DNA from: Tachypleus tridentatus
Taxonomy: Eukaryota > Arthropoda > Merostomata > Xiphosura > Limulidae
Length of the DNA: 64,000 nucleotides
Assembly (NCBI RefSeq): GCF_004210375.1
Contig: NC_134830.1
Location: 992,001 to 1,056,000 of the forward strand
Direction: 5' to 3'
This document shows, one piece after another, positions 47,062 through 58,870 of this stretch; position 1 is the first letter of the stretch; each line of letters starts with the position of its first letter. The notes under the pieces are model-generated. The model was not told where the DNA came from, did not search any database, and saw only the letters and a list, made by a program, of their open reading frames with translations. A program made the translations under genes and the position numbers.

Positions 47062-47270
47062 CTTAAATCTTTTATCTTACATCACTTTGATTTTTTGTTT
47101 CATGAAAATAGCTTCAGAGGTTGTCAATGATTCAATAGAGAATTACTTCTATTTAGGCACCATTTCTAAAAGAAAGCAAACTACATTTTGACTTCATTTT
47201 AGCAGTATTGTTCTCTATAACATTAAAAGGAAAATAATGTTTATTTCTGTTTATGTTGTAAATATCTACA

Positions 47271-47276
47271 AATAAA
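47271..47276 (+). promoter_or_regulatory. Polyadenylation signal AATAAA for SRP14
   Basis: This is the first AATAAA after the SRP14 stop, about 210 bases downstream. Another A-rich copy follows at 47281. Confidence 0.6.
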
Positions 47277-47299
47277 AGATAATAAAAATGTTCTCTTAT

Positions 47300-48530
47300 T
47301 TTTACCTTAGTATCTCTGGGTAAAACTTTCAAGTTTTCTAATGGTATACAAGAAATTTATTAGTGTTTACAGAACTCTTTACAAAATATATTTTATATAA
47401 ATACATCTTCCAGTCATCATTTGACCCTCTCTTCATGTATTTGGAAACTGAATAACTGTCTAAAGTCATATGTTATGAAAATTAAAAAGCGATATAAGGG
47501 TTCTACTTTAATGAACACTGATCTAATTTAGGGTCTGAAATAACTCTCACAGTATCCCATCCAGTGTCTTAACTATATAGAAATAAGCTAGCAAGGAGCT
47601 AATGTATTATACCAATATATGCTAGAAGAAATCAAATCAGTAGCATTACACATATAAACCTTCATAAAAACAGTATTTATATATTAAATTTTACTGTCAT
47701 GCCAATGCCTAAAAACGTAGAGAATTGTCAGTAGCTCAGAGTTTGCATAAAAGCTTTACTATGATGTTGGACTCTCAGACAGATTGCTACAGACTTGAAA
47801 TGCTTTCCAAATAATGTGTTCTGGCCAGAGATAAAGCTTCATCTAGCATGTAACCAAATGGTATTTATAGAACACATTACTTGAACTTGCCAATAGAACA
47901 GTAGCTCAACTTGTACTTCACTGGTTGCTGAACATAAAACAGATAAACCACCATGCCAAAAAGCAAAACTTCACACTCATATTGCTGCACAACATTTATA
48001 TTGTGGTGTATCTCCTCATGGTTTCAAATATTTTCTGTATTTACTTTTACAATTCCACTACTAAAAACTGGAAACTTTGTGATTCAATAAAACCTTCATA
48101 TTTCAACATGGTGTTTATTTTGTAAATTTTCTTTTATGATAACACATGTTTAAATAATACTTAATGTTTGTTCTGAATGATCTTGTTTGTTTTGAGTTGG
48201 TACAGTTGTAAGTTTTATTCATTACAGGGACTGATTATTATAAGTAAAATTGGATCCATTTACTTAGAACTTCATATGTTTTACTTCTGAAAGAATAAAC
48301 TAATAAGAAAACAGGGAAAATAATAACCCTCACCATAATCTTCTACTTATAGCCTTGACTGTCCCCAGCTTAGATCAGTTATTAAGTAAAAGCTGATGGG
48401 TTGTCTTTCATAAAAGGTATTTCAAATTTCATACACAGTAGTCAGAATGAATATCCTAAAACTATCATTATAACTTGGATTTGCATTTCTCTCTCTCTCT
48501 AGTTATTAGCAAATTTTAAGCAATAACTAA
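47300..48530. other. Intergenic DNA after SRP14
   Basis: AT-rich with no recognised exon or repeat. The 66-codon open frame at 47925-48125 shows no family feature. Confidence 0.4.
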
Positions 48531-48534
48531 TGGT

Positions 48535-48626
48535 GATTTTTGGAATTAAGCACAAAGCTACACAATGGGCTGTGTTCTACCCACCACAATTATCAAAACC
48601 CAGTTTCCAGCAGTATGAGTCTGAAG
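48535..48626 (-). mobile_element. Older tRNA-derived SINE (family 3) fragment, interrupted
   Basis: The fragment has CACAAAGCTACACAATGGGC and a tRNA-like ATTATCAAAACCCAGTTTCC. It matches the element at 25395-25484 in order and is likewise interrupted by a family 1 SINE. Confidence 0.55.
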
Positions 48627-48900
48627 GGCCTGGCATGGCCAACAAGCGTGTAAGGCGTGCGACTCGTAATCCAAGGGTCGCGGGTTCGCGCCCGCGTCGC
48701 GCTAAACATGCTCGCCCTCCCAGTCGTGGGGGTGTATAATGTGACAGTCAATCCCACTATTCGTTGGTAAAAGAGTAGCCCAAGAGTTGGCAATGGGTGG
48801 TGATGACTAGCTGCCTTCCCTCTAGTCTTACACTGCTAAATTAGGGACGGCTAGCACAGATAGCTCTCGAGTAGCTTTGTGCGAAATTCCAAAACAAACA
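48627..48900 (+). mobile_element. tRNA-headed SINE, family 1, with 12-bp target-site duplication
   Basis: The full-length copy runs from GGCCTGGCATGGCCAACAAG to a CCAAAACAAACA tail. The target-site duplication ATGAGTCTGAAG is at 48615-48626 and 48901-48912. The head keeps GGGTTCGCGCCC in place of a standard box B. Confidence 0.93.
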
Positions 48901-48912
48901 ATGAGTCTGAAG

Positions 48913-51900
48913 AAAAGAAAGTATTTAAATAGAATTTTGAAACATCCACATCTACTTTAGTTTAGATTTCTGCCAAATGAGTAAAACATATTTTGTGCTA
49001 ACAGTCTCATTCCAACAATAGTAATAGATCTGTTTCAAAGCCTGTTGCTGATCAGTGTTGACAAGTTGGCATATTTCTCACTTTGTAGACTGTTTTTCAT
49101 AAAACTGAGGGAAATATAGTGGTATAGCTTGTCAGCAATAAAAATGGAGGATATGGGAACAATGGGTTTAGACAACCAAAGACATATCTTGTGATAAAAA
49201 CCTTTGAATTTACGGTATCAAAAATCATATTTACAATTTTCTTTTTTAAGATTTTAGTTACCAGTTCAAATCCTGTATTGATACCAAGCATATACAATGC
49301 ACTGTTTGTATGTTGTACATCAGTTATGTTTGAAAATGGAAACTGCACACAGGATTCTTAAATATGCAGCTTTGCTATAGTTATAAATATTGCACATTAA
49401 GAAATAAAATTCCTCCATAATTGTTAACAGTTGTAAAGTCTTCCTTTCTTTAGCTGAAGTAACACAGTCAGTATCACACTTGCTTTAAATATTAGAATTA
49501 CATTAAAAATAACTTTTGTACAATATTTAAACTAGAATTAATGAAATTCTGGCTTAAAATAATTGTGATTTCTACCACAAGAAGAGTAATTTGAATGAAT
49601 TTTTTAAAGTACTTGACTGTAATTGTTTGGAATAAACGAGTTTTAACAAACTTCCATTAGTGAAAAATAAGTTTTCTTTTTGCATTATTCAATCAAATCG
49701 TTCTTCAACTTGCTGTTTAATTGAAGTTCAGAAAGCTGAGAGATTTTCATCTCTTAAATTATCACGATTGCTTTATCAAAAAAACAAACAAAAAACAATT
49801 ACTATGGATTTATTAAAATTCAGAGCTATGAATCACTGTTACTGGTTTTTCAATCAGATATAAAGGGTAAAGTAGTCATTTTAATGCTGCAATTGATTCA
49901 TGTCAGAGTTAACTACCTATTTTTTAACAGTATATAAATAATACATCTTTTGACCTGTAATTATCTGTGGGTTACAGTAAGTATTGATTGAATTTATCCT
50001 TTACCTTGCATGTGCACATGAAAATATTACTTTACTTCCAAAATGACAGCAGTTTGATGGGCAGTTAAATATTTATTCAGATGGAAGTATGGTCTGAGTA
50101 AACAAAATACAATAAATGTTAAAAGGTTTCTTGCAGAATAAGAAAATATTTAAGTTTGTGAGAAGCAAAGGAAATGGAATGTTTAAAAGAAACAAAGTTT
50201 ATGGTCAAAGGGTATTGAGTTTATTACCACAATTTTTGCTGGTATTTCCATCAAACATCATCTTCATGATGGATTAAGCTGTGATATACTCAGTTCTTGT
50301 TCATGCTTTTTCATTTTTATTTTCACACAGTTTTTCAATACCATAAAGACTGGACAGTATTAACAAAAATAATTCATTCTCCATTTTGAATTCACTGGTA
50401 GAAACACGAGTATTCTCGTAGTAACTTGTAAAATTTATGCTAAATATGAACATGTTATGATGCTGAGAGGTATCCATGCTGACGTGTGTCAATAATTACT
50501 TCTGGTAGTTCACAATGAAACCTGCAGTCAATCATGCTAAAATGTTTTATTTCTCCCTGTCTTTCCATTTATAAATATTCTCACAAATGAAAACTAAGAG
50601 TAAGTGATGCAAATAAAACATTTATTTTACCTTCAACAATAAATACTGGCCTATAATGATACATTGCTTTTAGCTTTATGGAACCACTAAGCTGATAGAA
50701 GTATGGTTATTGGTAATAATTTAAATACACATAAAAGATGGACTCGCGTGTTATAAAATCAACACTAAATATCACACGTTCCTCAAAAATAAAAAAAAGC
50801 CTTGTCTGAGTGATAAATCGTACAAATTTGTTTTGTTTAAAGTAAACTCAATATCTCAAAATTATTGATAATTCCTATTTGTTGCAACTCTGTGGTGAAA
50901 CTGTTTGTATAGGAATATCCATAAATAACTTCATCCTCTTACTTTACTTCCTAAATTCATTTCTCGAAATCTACACAGTTCCTTAGCTTCTTCATGCAAA
51001 CAAATAGGTTATTAAAACTATAAATTTCAGTGTTGCAACAATTTAAAACTTAGTGACTGAGGAAAATAATTCAAGATAAAATACATACTTCAATGACACT
51101 TACATACATTTATATAAATATATCCCTAAATGCACATTATTTCAAGGAAAAAAAACAACACATTTTTGATAATTTTAAGTTCTTTGGCACTTACAACTTG
51201 TTTTCTTAATATGTATATATTAACAGTTCATTGAATTATGTTTTTCAGAAACAAAAAGCTACACAAAATAATTAACTTTAGCAATGATAATTGTTAGCCA
51301 AAAATACTTTAAAATATTGTTTTCATTTATTACAATGATAATTCAGGAAATGCAATATTTTAGACAAAGTTTAAACTGACTGACATCTTGAAAATCAATT
51401 AATTCTGCAACACTAAAAGGAACGTGTATGGTTTATATCAACAATAGAAACAAGTAATTGAAAATAATCCTTTTTTAGCATAACAAAAACAACCTGTTAA
51501 GTTCCAATTGACTAGAAGCATTTTTTAATGCAAATATACATGAAAAATGCAATTTAGAATGCAAAGAAATTGTTAAATAACACAAAAAAATGAAATCTAT
51601 ACAACAGGATATACACTTGTCCAGTTTACATATATCTTTTAAAATATAACAGTATCAAAATATAAGTTAAAAGTTTTAAATGAATCTAATTTCTAACTTT
51701 CTGATGCTCTTTCTTTTGCATATATAGGATCACAAAAATAAACTGTAATCACTTCCAGACAAGCAAAATTCAATCTTGACAGTGAATAAACTATTAACTA
51801 TACCAATATAACATTAAACTGTTTCAGATATATGTAATCACACATTGCATTCACAAAAAAAAACAAAGCAATCTGCAAGTTTTTCACTAAGAAATTTGTT

Positions 51901-53140
51901 ATACATGTGCTGTTAATTAATAAAGGTATATTATAAGCAAGAAAATATAATATAGATGCTACAAAACTGCTGCTGATAGCTAATGAAAAACAACAAATAC
52001 AGAGTTCTGACTGCTGCCAAGTTTGTTTGTTTTTTGGAAAAGGAGTATAGCTTATTTAAAATGGTCCATGGATTTGTTTTGATTAACAAGCCATATCTGT
52101 ACTACTACCTTTAAGCTCTGAATCCATTTATTCTAGTTTTAAATTCAGATTGTGCTTGGCTTGTTGATCCTTATTCTGACAATTCTATTTTTAATTTTAG
52201 GCTGTATATAAGATCTTCCACCAATATCAATATTTTCTTATCCTGCTTAATAAAAGTGGCAAGTTCAAAACACATCATAAAGAAGAAACAAACAGAAGGG
52301 TTTTGGAAAAAAAAACATGGCCAATAAACTGAAATGGACAAGTATAAGCACCTATAAGTTACAGGAGTGATGGTTCTAAAACAATAAAAATTATTAAATC
52401 AAAGAAGTTATTATCTGAACACCTAAATTACAGTACTTCTCAAGCTACAAACTCTACAGCTAATGGCAAGAGGTAGATTGGGTTAGGCATTTATTTATTA
52501 GTAGTATCACCTCAAAACAATGCAGAATATAATTTATAAAATACTAGAATATAACCCACAAGAAAATAAAGTGGTAAGTACCACTAACTCTACCTCATAG
52601 TATACATTATCCTCACATTTCATAGCTAACTTAAATAAATATTTTGTGAAATCAAGTATAACCAACAAAGAAGCAGAAAATTGCAGTTGAGTCAATCAAA
52701 TGTTGGTAAATTCTTTTGTGAGCCAATCAAAATTAAGATCATTCATGAGAGTAATTCAAAGCATATTCACAGAGTAATTATAAGCAAAAATCAGTTAGAT
52801 TAAAACTTGTAATATATAGAAAAGCCAGTGCACTTCAGTAACACCACTTTCAAACAATGGCTTTTTGTACATAGACTAACAAAAATATTAGGTTCTACTT
52901 TTATGTTAAGTGTCACACATACAAAACTACAAACCTATTTATAAATTTTATAAATTTAAAGTTTCTGTTGATTTAAGAAGGTTGTTTTTTGTTAAAAATG
53001 TTAATGTATCAGAAAATATTTTAATTCAGAAATGATTTAAGCTTAAAACTGGATTATTTTCATGTTCATGATAACTTGTATGCACTTGACTCTGGTCTAG
53101 GTGCTCCTACATTATGTCTTTACTTTAGACTTATTATACC
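48913..53140. other. Long AT-rich stretch without a recognised gene
   Basis: About 48970-49150 resembles 32340-32560 (diverged interspersed repeat). Otherwise I see no exon, RNA gene or mobile element I can name. It could hold introns or a long 3' untranslated region of the weak minus-strand candidate at 53-56 kb. Confidence 0.35.
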
Positions 53141-53149
53141 AACACTTAC

Positions 53150-53200
53150 CACACTTAGGTTTCACAGCACCCTCTTTCATGGCCTCATGCACCTCTAGCA
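53150..53200 (-). CDS. Candidate minus-strand micro-exon, product not recognised
   Basis: A pyrimidine-containing acceptor (CAATTTTAG) and a perfect GTAAGT donor bound 51 bp that read LEVHEAMKEGAVKPKC in the one open frame (phase 2 in, 1 out). The codon use looks protein-like compared with the surroundings. The phase fits a second candidate exon at 54498-54526. No family recognised. Confidence 0.3.
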
Positions 53201-53308
53201 CTAAAATTGTATTAGGAAACCAAAATCAAAATGTTCTATCTTCATAAATATATTTTGGCTTTTATGACTTCTTTCAATTTTTGAGAAATTAAGAATGAAG
53301 TTACACAC

Positions 53309-53330
53309 ACAAACACACACACACACACTG
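53309..53330. repeat. CA microsatellite
   Basis: About ten CA dinucleotides with one interruption, and a shorter related run just before. Ordinary simple sequence. Confidence 0.8.
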
Positions 53331-53376
53331 GTTTTTATGTAGGTTAAATATTAAAGTAATATTATTATTAATAATA

Positions 53377-53541
53377 ATACTATCTTCTGAGTTTTATTTT
53401 AAAATGTCATGATAGTTATAAAGATGCCTCAAATATATGTTCTCTTTATGACTGAGTAATACTATTTTCTGGAGTTTTATTTTAAAATGTCATGATAATT
53501 ATAAAGATGCCTCAAATATATGTTCTCTTTATGACTGAGTA
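53377..53541. repeat. 82/83-bp tandem duplication
   Basis: ATACTAT followed by TTCTG-type sequence through TTTATGACTGAGTA occurs at 53377-53458 and again at 53459-53541, with about three differences. Confidence 0.93.
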
Positions 53542-54497
53542 AATTCTTTACTCTAACATTACAAAACAGACAAGAATATTTAAAAATATTTAAAATTTGA
53601 TGCAATGATATGGTAAAATGCAGTTACCAAATAGCCTGCCTCTTGAAACAGATACATGCAATATTATATAATTGATACTTGAACTGTCAATACTTGGTGA
53701 AACTCTATAATCATAAAATAGAAGAAAACAAAGACAACTAACTTTTACAAATATTTTATTCACTGCAACCATAGTTTCACCAGTAAATGTATCATCAGCT
53801 ACTAGATGATGCATTTACTGACAAAATCATGGTCATAATAAATTTGTGAAATATACAAATGTCTTTGTTTTTTTCAATTCCACATGTGATATATCAAGAG
53901 GAAAATAAAATGTACATTCCAAGAAAAACAGCCACACTCCAGCTGAAAACTTTGAAAATAACTTAAATTCTATTATCCTGTTTTTACACTTTTGTATAAG
54001 AACTACATTCATTAAACATATTTTGAATTACAGATTCTTGTGTTCCTAATGTTTGTTTTTTTACAACTTACACAGAAAAAGAGATTACTGCATTCCTTAA
54101 AGTGTTATTTCTAACACAGTGTAGTGTTCTCAATTACTAAATGTTTTTTTTTCTCATTTAGTATATTTTTATTCCTTGATAAAAACTTTAACATTCAAAA
54201 AAATTTTTCCATTTCTGTAACATGAAAGGTTTGGCTAGTATTTCATGATGAAGAGGAAAATTAACTAGTTAAAAATTTTTGTGATTTCTCTAACTCAGTT
54301 TTCTTTTTCAGTAGCTTGCTTTTTTTTTCCTAGCTATTCTATCATCTTTAACCTTTTATCATCTCTACTCATATACATGTGCCAAATGTCTCGCATGCCA
54401 TTTAAGTACTTCACGCCTTGTTTGTTGTGGTTAGTGTCACTATGGTAATGGTAAAAACCCTTCCATGGATGATAAGGGATTAATAAAATTCTGCTCA

Positions 54498-54526
54498 CCT
54501 GTATCAACAAACTCTACTGGATTAAT
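54498..54526 (-). CDS. Candidate minus-strand micro-exon, product not recognised
   Basis: 29 bp bounded by ACATAG and GTGAGC reads INPVEFVDT, within a longer open frame that extends to 54736. Its end phase fits the start phase of 53150-53200. The acceptor is weak and the exon may start further upstream. This is a hint only. Confidence 0.2.
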
Positions 54527-55574
54527 CCTATGTCTGTAGCCTTTCTTAAAAAAATTTTCTATCAGGGAAAAGTTCATCATAAAATATAATGAGTTGTCAT
54601 GGATAAGATCTATTGCCTTTTTCTTATGTTCTGTAATCTTTATAAATAATTTATATGTAATTTTATAAAATCTTTCAACTCTTTGACATGCAAAGTTTTC
54701 ACTGACTGTAACTGACCACACCACAGTGAACAACATTATCTTTCAGTTCTCTTCACATACTCGCACACACACATTCAAAATACGGCGAAATAAAAAACCT
54801 TTGATGTTAATACTAATCCTTTGGTCATTATACAAAGAAGCTTGGTCTTTATTTTCATTTAAAATGATGACAAAACTATCTTACAAGATTTTAACATAAT
54901 ACATTCTATTCAAAATAGTTTTTAGAACATATCTACTTGCAGAAAATCCATTTAGTGTGAAATCAACATATGCTTTCTCTTAAATTCTACTCTTGAATTA
55001 GTATTATGTCAGCTTGATATTTCCCTGTGGTGCAAAAGATCAGAAAGATGTGGTTTCTGCTGAATATCACATATACATTGTATGATAAAAAAAAGAAAAC
55101 CAATTTTAAATAACAAATGAAACTCCATATTTTCAAGCTGTAGCCTCTATTTGTAGTCCTATTATGCCATCAATCATGCCAAGAAATCATTTCCATTTCA
55201 ATCAATCTACAAATTATTTTTGAGATAAATACTGGCAACTAATTATTGTTTCTAATCAATTAACATTCTGTCTAGGTTTCTACTGCTTAACAAAGTTACT
55301 ACATTCCATTTATTTCCTGGATACTTAGTAAAACTGTTATGGTTAATAACCTTTATGATGAAAGGTTTATTACCAGTTAATTGCCATTATTTATTTCTAT
55401 TCTCAAAACTTTTGATCAAAGCAAGCTATATAAATAGATCAGAACTAACAATTTTATTAACTTAGTAAATAATGCAACTAGTTTCTTAAACCAATATAAC
55501 AAGAAGTATACACTAGAAGATAATGGTTCACATCAAAGGTTTTGGTTATTCACCTGCTACTGTTCAAGAAATTT

Positions 55575-55660
55575 TTGCAAAACCATAATTGGATGCAGGA
55601 GCTTAGCACGTTGGTTCCGGCAAAACCCACCAGCAAGTTGTGCTCCCTTTTCTTTCTAAA
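55575..55660 (-). other. Compositionally distinct coding-like fragment, minus strand
   Basis: Two minus-strand frames are open over about 90 bp: one reads GAQLAGGFCRNQRAKLLHPI and ends in a stop, the other reads LVGFAGTNVLSSCIQLWFC. A GTGAAT donor-like site follows at 55549-55554. GC and CpG are higher than nearby. It may be a terminal exon or a mobile-element fragment; I cannot tell which. Confidence 0.25.
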
Positions 55661-56009
55661 TGACCACTTATTAGCTAAGACACAACAGCTACATATACAT
55701 GACTAGTGGGACCCTGTAAAGTATTGGCAAAATAGACTTGGAAGCCAACGTGTTAATGGAATGTTATTGAACATTTGAATCGTTTCATTTTAAAATATTA
55801 CATTACTAAACAAGCGCATTGGAAAATAAGCGTATTTCTAGGAAGATCACAAAGATAATTAACTTTCTACATAAGTTTTCCTACTTTTATAGAAATGAAA
55901 TTTTCCCCATCTAACTTTTATCATGAAACAAATATCCACCTTCAATGTTTCAATTTCAAAATCCTTTTTTTTTTCCCATTCATCACAAATATTCTAGAAT
56001 TTAAAAAAA

Positions 56010-56087
56010 GAAGGTTGTGTATTAATAATCACTATGAAGGTTGTGTATTAATAATCACTATGAAGGTTGTGTATTAATAATCACTAT
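56010..56087. repeat. 26-bp tandem repeat, three perfect copies
   Basis: The unit GAAGGTTGTG TATTAATAAT CACTAT is repeated three times without change. Confidence 0.95.
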
Positions 56088-57340
56088 TTTAAAAATACTT
56101 CAATTTAAATTATGCCTATTTGCTTGCCCATCTTTTCTTCTAAAAGTTTTCTGTATACCCAAAAAAAACAACTGGTTTTCAGGTTAGTCAAGCTACACAA
56201 AATATGGGAATAAAAATCTGCTAGGAAAGAAATAGTGTTCCATTTACACAATCAACTGAAATGTAACTGAAATAATAAACTGTATATAAATAAGCATGTT
56301 GTTGTTTATACAGAGCAAGTTTATACAAAAACATAATTCCAAATAATCATAAATTTGTAAGTACTTTGTAGAAAAGAATGTATGTCGGATTCCAAGCTTA
56401 TCTGTATGTACCATACAAAGCAATATCTTTATGATTAATACATAATGATAAATCACACTATTTTACTGTTGAGGATAACATTTCTTTCCTGAGAGTTATT
56501 TTAAAAGTACATTGTGCTGTTACTGAAATTTAATGAGATTGTCCTAAACCTGTTCCCAATACAATTCTTTCCTCTGATGTAGAGATAAAATGAAACATTA
56601 TTAAGAAAATTGGTTTTTCTACACATGAAATAGCTTACTCAAAAAAGATTTTTCACTTCAACATTAAGCGTATTTTTACTGACCAATAAAAATAAATTAA
56701 GATGTATACTGTCATATAAATATTTGAAAAACAAAACAGCTATGAGAATTTTATTATATGAAAGAAAGAGGATGTAATACAACAGCATTTTATTACTTCC
56801 ATGAAATATCATTATTTCAATGGAAAGTCTGAAAATAAGAGATGCCACACACACGTAGTATGCAAAGATTAATGTTTAGATACCATACACATACAGTACA
56901 CACAGGTTAATGTTGCATAGTAAAAACATTACAATATGTCCTGGTGGCAAAGGTTTCTTTCTGAACACTCTTCATAATTAAAAAAATATATGTAGATGTT
57001 GGCACTTATAATAGTCAGATATGTTACAAGTAACTAAAATACATGCATAAAAATTAATTAATTGTAACCACTTGAAATAAATCATTTCTAATATTATTGT
57101 TCAGACATTTATTGCACAACTTAATATTTGGGATAAAATCATTTTAAAGTTCAATAACTTAAAATATAACAAACCTTTCTTAAGTTTAATTCTTATGACC
57201 AAAAGCCCACATCTAACAAATTTAATATTTTATTTATATATATGAAATAATCTCACTAGTATTGATAAAGAAACATCGGACTTGAACAGTCATGTAGAAA
57301 TTTTCATTATGTGCAGTTTGGAAAGAGAAAATAGTTACAA

Positions 57341-57542
57341 TTGTTTGTTTTTGAATTTTGTGCAAAACTACACGAGGGCTATCTGTGCTAGCCTTCCCTT
57401 ATTTAGCAGTATAAGATTAGAGGGAAGGCAGTTTGTCATCACTACCCACCACCAACTCTTGGTCTACTCTTTTATCAACAAATAGTGAAGTTGACCATCA
57501 CATTATGACTCCCCCATAACCGAAAGGATGAGCATGTTTGGA
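57341..57542 (-). mobile_element. Truncated, diverged family 1 SINE
   Basis: It has the TTGTTTGTTTTTGAATTTTG tail, GAGGGAAGGCAGTTTGTCAT and TGAGCATGTTTGG. The tRNA head is missing, exactly as in the 26444 copy. Confidence 0.85.
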
Positions 57543-58870
57543 GTTATGATTTAGTTAAACGAATAGCTCAAATCTAAACAAGTAAACGCACTGTATTTGT
57601 GTTTTCTGTTAAAAGATTTGCATTAAACGTTTTACATTGTGTCCAGTCAAGTCACGTTCTTTTCAAAACTCTGATATTCTGAGAAACTCATGACTACTCT
57701 GTAATAGATATCGTGTCAGAACCCTTGTTATTCAGTAGACTTATCTCAATGTTCAGAAAAATCAGTTTTATCTGAATATTACGTGTAATTTATTCATAAA
57801 CTACAAAATTTTTAATTGAAATTTGTACTGTAAACTAAAAATTCCCAGTGTGGCAAGTTATAAACTTAATCTTGGTAACTTACATAATTTCATAACAAGC
57901 ATAATTAACTGTACAAGGTTACATGTTCAAACAACTTTTAATTTATTTTAACATTTTTAGCTGCTAAAATAAGTTTACTAAACATCCAAGTAGTCTGTTG
58001 TTAACAATGTATGTATTTAACTTCTTTTCTGTAATAACTATTTTTAACAACTGTGTACAAACAGGGAATAGTATTTCAGATATAAACATTTATGGGTTGG
58101 AGTTGCAACATCCACTCTTCATTTTAAATTCACACTTAAATTAATTTTCATAGATGATGTGTCCCTACTTTTACAGATACTGATCTAATTAAAACCATTT
58201 CATTGTCCTCACTTTGTAACTTAAGCTTTAGTTTTGTTTTAATAGGAACTCTAGGCAACACTCAAACAAGAAGAAATTCTGGTGCCAGATGTAGCAATTA
58301 ACTACCAACTCATCCTGACAGGTAAAAAAATCATAATTAAAAAAAAAGTCATTTTACCATTTTTTTGTTTCTTTTAATTTTGAAAGTAACAATTAGTTCT
58401 AAACAATTATTAATCACAATCCTTATGTGAAAGTAAAACCTGGTTCTAAACTTTATTTTTTTATCAATAATTGCTCTTGCCATGGGCATGAAAAGGATCA
58501 TACACTGTATCTTAAAAAATACATACATTTTTTTAATAATGCTAAAACAAATTTAAATTGTTGACTACTACAGCACAATATATGTCAGTGCAACAAAAAT
58601 GAGTGTAATAATGAAAAGTGACCACTATAGATAGTAAAAAGTTAATACAAAGTGACAAAGGTAAATATCACTAAAAGTAACTTAACAATTTCTATGCAAC
58701 ACAATTTGTAAAGTGTGGATAGTATCAATGTATTTTAAAGAATAGGACATTTTTTTAGCTTTTGCAATTTAAACTAATATGAGAATCTGTAGAGCATAAA
58801 TCATCTGGGATTAGAATTTTAATCATTTAAGGCATTAGATTAAAACACTGTTAAGAAAATTGAATACATT
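57543..58870. other. Anonymous DNA before the duplicated segment
   Basis: AT-rich. Near 58248-58320 a stretch with splice-like borders is seen on both strands, but its plus-strand frames all contain stops. No gene supported. Confidence 0.35.

Noticed and set aside
54440-54736. 98-codon minus-strand frame as a complete gene
   Set aside because: Composition matches surrounding AT-rich DNA; only its last part has a donor site, listed as a weak exon candidate.
58248-58320. Exon between AATAG and a GTAAAA donor on the plus strand
   Set aside because: All three plus-strand frames contain stops; the minus-strand frame is open but has no good donor and no recognisable peptide.
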